From Kiloniellales bacterium (GTDB taxonomy: Bacteria; Pseudomonadota; Alphaproteobacteria; Kiloniellales; JAKSDN01): a stretch of 9,711 bases of DNA. Every line of letters starts with the position of its first letter. The stretch's first letter is position 1. This document shows positions 5,368 to 9,711 of the stretch, piece by piece. The stretch lies in NCBI GenBank assembly GCA_022360075.1, contig JAKSDN010000008.1:1-9711 (forward strand), read 5' to 3'. The notes beneath the pieces are model-generated. The model had not been told where the DNA came from. It saw only the letters and a program-made list of their open reading frames with translations, and made no database searches. Position numbers and translations under genes: made by a program.

Positions 5368-6327
5368 TCAGCCGCTCGCGCCGCCGAGCCAGGTTTTCCA
5401 CTTGGCCTCGTTGTCCTTCAGCCATTCATCGGCCGCGTCCTCGGGCTCCATGCCGTCGACGTCGGCGAGCTTGGCCATGACCGCGACGTCCAGGTTCGTG
5501 AAGTTGATCTGCTGGACAATCTTGTAGGCTTTGGGGAACTTCTCGGGAAAGCCCTGCCAGACGCCGATCTTCAGGTAGCCGTCGGCCGGGTTGCCGCAGT
5601 CGTAGGTCTTGTCCGGGTTCTTGCCCCAGGACGCGTCCGACCGGCATTCCTCGGCGTATTTCGGGAACTCGATGAACTTGCCGTCGTAGATCGCCTCGAT
5701 GAAGTTCGGCGTCCAATTGAACAGCACGATCGGCGCCTTGCGCTTGGAGGCGGACTCGAGCTCTGCCCAGAGCGCGGAGGCGGAGCCCGCGTTCACCACC
5801 TCGAAGTTCATCTCGAGGCCTTCGACGCGCTCCTGGTCGTGCTTCAACCAGTCTACCGGGCCGGCCAGGAAGCGGCCGTTCGGCGCCGTCTCGGGGGTGG
5901 TGAAGAGCTTGGCGCAGTTGTTCAGGGCCTGCCAGTCAGGCAAGCCGGGGCAGACCTCCTCCACGTAGGCCGGATACCACCATTCCTCGCGCGTCTTGGC
6001 ATCGTGGGTCGCGGCGTCGATCACGCAGCCCTCGGCCACGACCTTTTCGAAGGCGACGCCGAAGGCGCCTTGCCAGACCTCGTGGACGAGGTCGATATCG
6101 CCCTCGCACATCGAGGTGTAGACGACCTGGCTGTCCGACGGCACGAACTCGACCTCGTGGCCGGCCTCGTTCAGGATCTTGCCGACGATGTGCGCGCCCA
6201 CGATCTGGCTCGACCAGTTGTGGAGCGGGATCTTGATCGGGTCGTCCGAGTCCGCCAGGGCCGTTCCGGACACCACCAATGCAGCACCGAGCAGGGCCGT
6301 GGCGGCCCCGCTGAAGAGATATCTCAT
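5368..6327 (-). CDS. proX: ProX/TmoX-like substrate-binding protein of a quaternary-amine ABC importer
   Basis: A 319-aa periplasmic binding protein that captures a betaine-like solute and delivers it to the ProW/ProV-type transporter encoded divergently. Residues 1-25 are a signal peptide with cleavage at ALA (23-25) before DSDD. Family marks are IPLHNWSSQ (33-41), YTSMCEGDIDL (70-80), EVWQGAFG (83-90), EEWWYPAYV (114-122), GPVDWLKHD (156-164), VVNAGSASALWAEL (177-190) and VLFNWTPNF (201-209). Trp 38, 85, 116/117 and 205 are candidates for the aromatic cage that holds the cationic head group. Six cysteines (74, 101, 126, 138, 228, 244) could form disulfides. The start at ATG 6327 has GGGGAG 6 bases upstream; the earlier TTG at 6384 is unlikely. 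The substrate may be glycine betaine or TMAO: the sequence resembles my recollection of marine TmoX proteins, and I cannot decide between them. The symbol is by family only. Confidence 0.9.
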   Translation of the reverse strand: MRYLFSGAATALLGAALVVSGTALADSDDPIKIPLHNWSSQIVGAHIVGKILNEAGHEVEFVPSDSQVVYTSMCEGDIDLVHEVWQGAFGVAFEKVVAEGCVIDAATHDAKTREEWWYPAYVEEVCPGLPDWQALNNCAKLFTTPETAPNGRFLAGPVDWLKHDQERVEGLEMNFEVVNAGSASALWAELESASKRKAPIVLFNWTPNFIEAIYDGKFIEFPKYAEECRSDASWGKNPDKTYDCGNPADGYLKIGVWQGFPEKFPKAYKIVQQINFTNLDVAVMAKLADVDGMEPEDAADEWLKDNEAKWKTWLGGASG

Positions 6328-6405
6328 TTTCTTCTCCCCGTTCTTGAAGGGCGCCGATCTATGCGTTTCGCGCCCGCCAACCAATATTGACCATTTGGCC
6401 AGTTA

Positions 6406-6434
6406 ACCATAAAGGCCAAGACACCAAATTGCAA
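6406..6434 (-). promoter_or_regulatory. Candidate promoter of the proX-like gene
   Basis: On the minus strand TTGCAA (6434-6429) and TATGGT (6411-6406) are separated by 17 bases, matching four of six positions in each sigma-70 box. Transcription would start near 6399 and give a leader of roughly 70 bases to the ATG at 6327. TTGCAA is its own reverse complement and could also act as a -35 for the plus strand with GATAAC at 6451-6456. Predicted from motif match only. Confidence 0.35.
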
Positions 6435-6510
6435 TCAATCTGAGATTTTCGATAACTAGACACCCGAACTAATCGGCATAATTAGCTGAAATAAGAAAGA
6501 AAATGGCGGA

Positions 6511-6575
6511 AACCAATCATGATCCAATTTTTTCAACCATTTCTGATTGGTTCATATTCTCGGGAAATTGGATCA
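6511..6575. promoter_or_regulatory. Two interlocked inverted repeats, likely operator
   Basis: A perfect 9-bp repeat AACCAATCA (6511-6519) / TGATTGGTT (6544-6552) is interleaved with a perfect 11-bp repeat TGATCCAATTT (6520-6530) / AAATTGGATCA (6565-6575). All four arms share a CCAAT core. The order (left 1, left 2, right 1, right 2) rules out a simple hairpin and fits paired binding sites for a dimeric regulator. A weak plus-strand promoter overlaps them: TTCAAC at 6532-6537 and TATTCT at 6555-6560, spacer 17. That arrangement would suit repression of proVW. Confidence 0.5.
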
Positions 6576-6672
6576 CTCCCTTGCCCCAATCAGGTTGCCG
6601 GCCTATCCTGCTTCCAACCCGTCGACAAGGCTGCGGAACGCAGGCGAAACAAATTCTAGGAACGGGGAGGCG

Positions 6673-7701
6673 GTGACAGAGCCGAAAATCTCGTGTCGGC
6701 ACGTCTGGAAGCTGTTCGGCAGCGATCCGGCGGCCTTCCTGACGCGCCATGGCGGCAGCCCGAGCGTCGAGGCGATCCGCGACGGCGGCTACATCCCGGC
6801 CGTGCGCGACGCTTCGCTCAGCGTCTATCCGGGCGAGATCCTGGTCATCATGGGCCTCAGCGGCTCGGGCAAGTCGACGCTGGTGCGCTGTCTCTCCCGG
6901 CTGATCGAGCCGACCGGCGGCGAGATCTTCTTCGACGGCAAGGATCTGCTCAAGGCCTCGGACGCTGAGATGATCGAGATCCGGCGCCACAAGATGGGCA
7001 TGGTGTTCCAGCACTTCGCCCTCTTCCCCCACCGCACGGTGCTCGACAATGTCGCCTTCCCGCTCGAGGTCCAGGGCGTCGATCGCCCGACCCGAGAGCG
7101 CCGGGCCCACGAGATCCTGGAGCTGGTCGGCCTCAAGGGCCGCGAGGACTATTATCCGCGCGAGCTCTCGGGCGGCCAGCAGCAGCGCGTCGGAATCGGT
7201 CGCTCGCTCGCCGTCGAACCGGACCTCTGGTTCCTCGACGAGCCCTTCTCCGCGCTCGACCCCCTGATTCGGCGTGAGATGCAGGACGAGTTCCTGCGTT
7301 TGCAGTCGATGCTGCACAAGACGATCGTGTTCATCACCCACGACTTCGACGAGGCCATCCGCCTGGCCGACCGCATCGCCATCATGTTCGAGGGCGAGAT
7401 CGTCCAGCTCGGCACGGCAGAAGAGTTGATCACGCGCCCGGCCACCGCCTACGTCGCCGAGTTCACCAAGGAAGTGCCGCGCGACAAGCTGCTGCGGGTC
7501 GGCAGCATCATGGTGCCGGCCAACGGCGATGAAGCGGGATTCGCCGAGCGCCCCGTATCGGCGGAGGCCAAGCTCGCGGCCGTTGCCAAGGACATCATTG
7601 CCCAGGAACAGGCGGTCCGGGTGATCGACGGCAGCGGCGCGACCGTGGGCGCGGTGACCCGCGAGCGGGTGCTCGACGCACTCTTCGCCGCGGAGAGCTG
7701 A
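6673..7701 (+). CDS. proV: ProV-type ATPase subunit of the quaternary-amine ABC importer
   Basis: A 342-aa cytoplasmic ATPase that powers import. The N-terminal segment ISCRHVWKLFG (6-16) and the insert with AFLTRHGG precede the core, as in ProV/OpuAA/TmoV. Motifs: Walker A GLSGSGKST (61-69), Q-loop Q113 in MVFQHFALFPHRTV, signature LSGGQQQRVG (165-174), Walker B DLWFLDEPFSALD (184-196) and the switch histidine in ITHDFDEA (221-228). Residues about 265-342 form one short, degenerate CBS-like tail (AVRVIDGSGATVGAVTRERVL) where longer ProV proteins have two CBS domains. I chose GTG 6673 with a GGGGAGG just upstream; spacing is tight, about 2-5 bases. Family similarity begins at IS-CRHVWK right after it, and the TTG at 6547 would add 42 unrelated residues inside the operator. 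It is followed after 3 bases by the permease gene. Confidence 0.92.
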   Translation: MTEPKISCRHVWKLFGSDPAAFLTRHGGSPSVEAIRDGGYIPAVRDASLSVYPGEILVIMGLSGSGKSTLVRCLSRLIEPTGGEIFFDGKDLLKASDAEMIEIRRHKMGMVFQHFALFPHRTVLDNVAFPLEVQGVDRPTRERRAHEILELVGLKGREDYYPRELSGGQQQRVGIGRSLAVEPDLWFLDEPFSALDPLIRREMQDEFLRLQSMLHKTIVFITHDFDEAIRLADRIAIMFEGEIVQLGTAEELITRPATAYVAEFTKEVPRDKLLRVGSIMVPANGDEAGFAERPVSAEAKLAAVAKDIIAQEQAVRVIDGSGATVGAVTRERVLDALFAAES

Positions 7702-7704
7702 GCC

Positions 7705-9696
7705 GTGGCGGCGCCAGGCAGCGCGATCGCGGTTCAGGACGAAGGTTTCGCCTGGCAGCGCGACGCCCGCCTCAAGCTCGCGCTTGTCTTCGCGCCCTTC
7801 TTGCTGCTGCTGCTGTTTCGCGAGGCCTTGCCGGCCTGGGCGATCGTGGTGCCCGAGGCCTGGTCCCTGCCCTTCATCGACTGGATCAACGCGCTGGTGA
7901 CCGTGCTCCAGAAGGAGCCGATCCTCGGCCTCTTCACCTTCAAGGAGATGACCCGGGCGATCGCCGGTCTGCTCGAGTGGCCGCTCGACCTGATGGAGGG
8001 CATCCTGATCTCGGGCTTCTCGGCGCTGAAGCTACCGGCGCTGCCCTGGATCATGGTGGTCGGCCTGGCCGCGGTCTGGGGCTGTTACCTGCGCGACTGG
8101 CGGCTCGGCCTGCTGGCCGGGGGCTGCATCCTCTACGTCGCCCTGTTCGGCAAGTGGAAGCTCTCCATGATCACCCTCTCGGCGGTCCTGGTGAGTGCGC
8201 CGCTGGCGGCGCTGATTGGCTTGGCGCTCGGCATCCTGGCGGTGCGCTGGCGCCGCTTCGAGCAGCTGCTTTGGCCGCTGCTCAACGTGATGCAGTCCCT
8301 GCCCCACTTCTCCTACCTGATCCCGGTGGCAGTCTTCGTCGGCGTCTCGCACAAGGCCGGCGTGATCGCGACGATCCTTTTCGCCTTGCCGCCGATGGCC
8401 CGCCTCACCCTGCTCGGCCTGCGCGGCGTCTCCGCCGAGATCAAGGAGGCCGGGCTGATGGCCGGCTGCACGTCGCGACAGATGCTCTGGAAGGTCGAGA
8501 TCCCGGCGGCCCGGCCGGCCCTGATGGTGGGCGTCAACCAAGTGATCATGCAATGCCTGGCGATGGTGGTGATCGCCTCCTTCGTCGGCACCAAGGGCCT
8601 CGGCCAGGACCTGCTGTTCCGTCTGCAGTCTCTGCGCATCGGCCAGGCCTTCGAAATCGGCATCGCCATCGTCCTGATGGCGATCATGCTCGACCGCCTG
8701 AGCCAGGCGCTCGCCGAGAAGCAGCCGGAGCACAAGCGGCCGGGTCCCTTTTGGGCGGCCCATCCCTATCTCACTGCGGCAGCGGCGGTCGTTGCCGTCT
8801 CGCTTATCGCGGCCTGGATCACGCCGGTCGCCGCCAAGCTGCCGCGCGGCCTCACCGTGACCACGGCGCCCTTCTGGGACGGCTTGGTCGATGCCGTCAC
8901 CCTGCACCTCTTCGATCCGCTGGCCATCTTTCGCGACGGCCTGCTCGTGCACCTCCTGATCCCGCTGCGCAGCGCTTTCCAGTGGCTGCCCTGGGTCGCC
9001 GTCGTCGCCCTGGTCGCCGCCGCCGGCTGGCGGCTCGGCGGCTTGCGCCTGGCGCTGATCGTCGCCGGCTTCATCGCCTTCATCGCCTTCTCCGGCTTCT
9101 GGCCGCGGGCGCTGATCACGACCTACATGGTGGTCTTCGCCGTGATCGTCTGCGCGCTGATCGGCGTGCCGCTCGGCATCTGGGCCTCGCGCAGCGCACG
9201 CCGGGCCAAGGCCGTGCAGCTCCTCTGCGACACTTTGCAAACCTTCCCTTCCTTCATCTACCTGATCCCGGTGATCATGTTGTTCCAGGTCGGCGACGTG
9301 GCGGCGATCTCAGCGATCATCATTTACGCCAGCATCCCGGCGGCGCGCTACACCATGTTCGGCCTGCGCAACGTGCCCCAGGAGATCATCGAGGCCGCGA
9401 TCACTTCGGGCTGCACGCCGCGCCAGACGCTCTGGAAGGTGCGCCTGCCGCTGGCCCTGCCGGAGATCCTACTCGGCATCAACCAGACCATCATGTTCGC
9501 CCTCTTCATGGTGATCATCGCCGCCTTCATCGGCACCAAGGATCTGGGCCAGGAGATCTTCCGGGCGCTGACCTTCGCCGATGCCGGCAAGGGCCTGGTG
9601 CTCGGCCTCTGCGTCGCCTTCCTCGGCCTGACCGCCGACCGCCTGATCACCGAATGGGCCAAGCGCCGCAAGCAGCAGTTGGGACTGGACCCGTGA
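7705..9696 (+). CDS. proW: Fused double ProW-type permease of the quaternary-amine ABC importer
   Basis: A 663-aa inner-membrane permease, about twice the length of ordinary ProW, made of two homologous halves (about 1-340 and 350-663). Each half has a hydrophobic N-terminal part and then a complete binding-protein-dependent permease domain with the cytoplasmic EAA loop that docks on the ATPase: EIKEAGLMAGCTSRQMLWKV (245-264) and EIIEAAITSGCTPRQTLWKV (560-579). Other matched pairs are LPHFSYLIPV (199-208) / FPSFIYLIPV (514-523) and SFVGTKGLGQDL (292-303) / AFIGTKDLGQEI (607-618), all offset by 315 residues. About 16 membrane segments are expected. A single chain would supply both permease positions of the transporter. 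The GTG start at 7705 lies 3 bases after the ATPase stop, with GGAGAG inside that gene, so translational coupling is likely. Double-length permeases of this kind occur, as I recall, in marine alphaproteobacterial betaine/TMAO systems. Confidence 0.92.
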   Translation: MAAPGSAIAVQDEGFAWQRDARLKLALVFAPFLLLLLFREALPAWAIVVPEAWSLPFIDWINALVTVLQKEPILGLFTFKEMTRAIAGLLEWPLDLMEGILISGFSALKLPALPWIMVVGLAAVWGCYLRDWRLGLLAGGCILYVALFGKWKLSMITLSAVLVSAPLAALIGLALGILAVRWRRFEQLLWPLLNVMQSLPHFSYLIPVAVFVGVSHKAGVIATILFALPPMARLTLLGLRGVSAEIKEAGLMAGCTSRQMLWKVEIPAARPALMVGVNQVIMQCLAMVVIASFVGTKGLGQDLLFRLQSLRIGQAFEIGIAIVLMAIMLDRLSQALAEKQPEHKRPGPFWAAHPYLTAAAAVVAVSLIAAWITPVAAKLPRGLTVTTAPFWDGLVDAVTLHLFDPLAIFRDGLLVHLLIPLRSAFQWLPWVAVVALVAAAGWRLGGLRLALIVAGFIAFIAFSGFWPRALITTYMVVFAVIVCALIGVPLGIWASRSARRAKAVQLLCDTLQTFPSFIYLIPVIMLFQVGDVAAISAIIIYASIPAARYTMFGLRNVPQEIIEAAITSGCTPRQTLWKVRLPLALPEILLGINQTIMFALFMVIIAAFIGTKDLGQEIFRALTFADAGKGLVLGLCVAFLGLTADRLITEWAKRRKQQLGLDP

Positions 9697-9711
9697 CCCC
9701 GAGCATGCCGA
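9693..9711 (+). CDS. Possible start of a further gene in the proVW operon
   Basis: A GTG at 9693 overlaps the permease stop in a GTGA arrangement and stays open for the remaining 19 bases, with an in-frame ATG at 9705. The tight overlap suggests a cotranscribed gene, but only six codons are visible, there is no clear ribosome binding site, and no product can be named. Confidence 0.25.

Larger units (their letters stand above)
6328..6672. promoter_or_regulatory. Divergent regulatory region between proX and proVW
   Basis: A 345-base gene-free stretch, strikingly AT-rich between about 6380 and 6570 in a GC-rich window. It must contain the start signals of both arms of the transporter divergon. 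ACCAAT-like motifs recur: AACCAAT at 6379-6385 and 6511-6517, ATTGGTT at 6546-6552, CCAATTT at 6524-6530 and AAATTGG at 6565-6571. There is an 8-bp palindrome CAATATTG at 6382-6389. The leader near proV holds a hairpin: CCTGC/GCAGG plus TTCC/GGAA, 6607-6644, one bulged base. I recognise no riboswitch and no regulator gene. Confidence 0.7.

Noticed and set aside
6547..6672. Longer N-terminus of the ProV-type ATPase from a TTG at 6547
   Set aside because: The extra 42 residues show no family similarity, the start is TTG inside the operator-like repeats, and a GTG with a GGGGAGG lies at 6673.
8032..9240. 402-codon minus-strand reading frame inside the permease gene
   Set aside because: Antisense to a well-supported membrane protein; its D/Q/G/R/H-rich composition is the typical complement of hydrophobic GC-rich codons.

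Overview
The window looks like chromosome from a GC-rich alphaproteobacterium, probably of the Rhodospirillales/Rhodovibrionales type. The basis is high GC at third codon positions, many GTG starts and GGAG-type ribosome binding sites, and the gene families present: an MlaC-like lipid-binding protein, an RT0821/Lpp0805-type 17-kDa lipoprotein, and a ProX/TmoX-like osmolyte transporter with a double-length permease. I see no rRNA, tRNA, CRISPR array, transposase or phage gene. The taxonomic call is inference.

Layout: everything from 1 to 6327 is read on the minus strand and everything from 6673 to the end on the plus strand. The two arms diverge from an AT-rich regulatory region (6328-6672). 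Minus strand, from the window's left edge: a truncated secreted Sel1/TPR-like protein (1-214), an MlaC-family periplasmic protein 26 bp upstream of it (241-864), an unrecognised 124-aa helical protein (1020-1394), a glycine-zipper 17-kDa-antigen-like lipoprotein (1660-2124), a TPR array fused to a TylF-like methyltransferase (2366-4201), an SDR-family protein lacking the catalytic tyrosine (4334-5056), a 200-bp cluster of four palindromes (5161-5363), and a ProX-type binding protein (5368-6327). Plus strand: a ProV-type ATPase (6673-7701) and a fused double ProW-type permease (7705-9696). A further gene may begin at 9693.

How the genes work together: ProX, ProV and ProW form a complete type I ABC importer for a quaternary or methylated amine, either glycine betaine-like or TMAO-like. 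Its binding protein is transcribed away from the ATPase and permease, so the shared 345-bp region must coordinate both arms. That region holds two interlocked perfect inverted repeats and several CCAAT/ATTGG motifs, which suggests a dedicated regulator that is not encoded here. The MlaC-like, Sel1-like and 17-kDa lipoprotein genes are all envelope proteins, but nothing in the sequence ties them to the transporter.

Most of the window is ordinary. The points most worth checking are the CTAG-bounded palindrome cluster, the SDR with isoleucine in place of tyrosine, the interlocked inverted repeats in the divergent region and the fused permease. I found no convincing evidence of a wholly new defence or mobile system.
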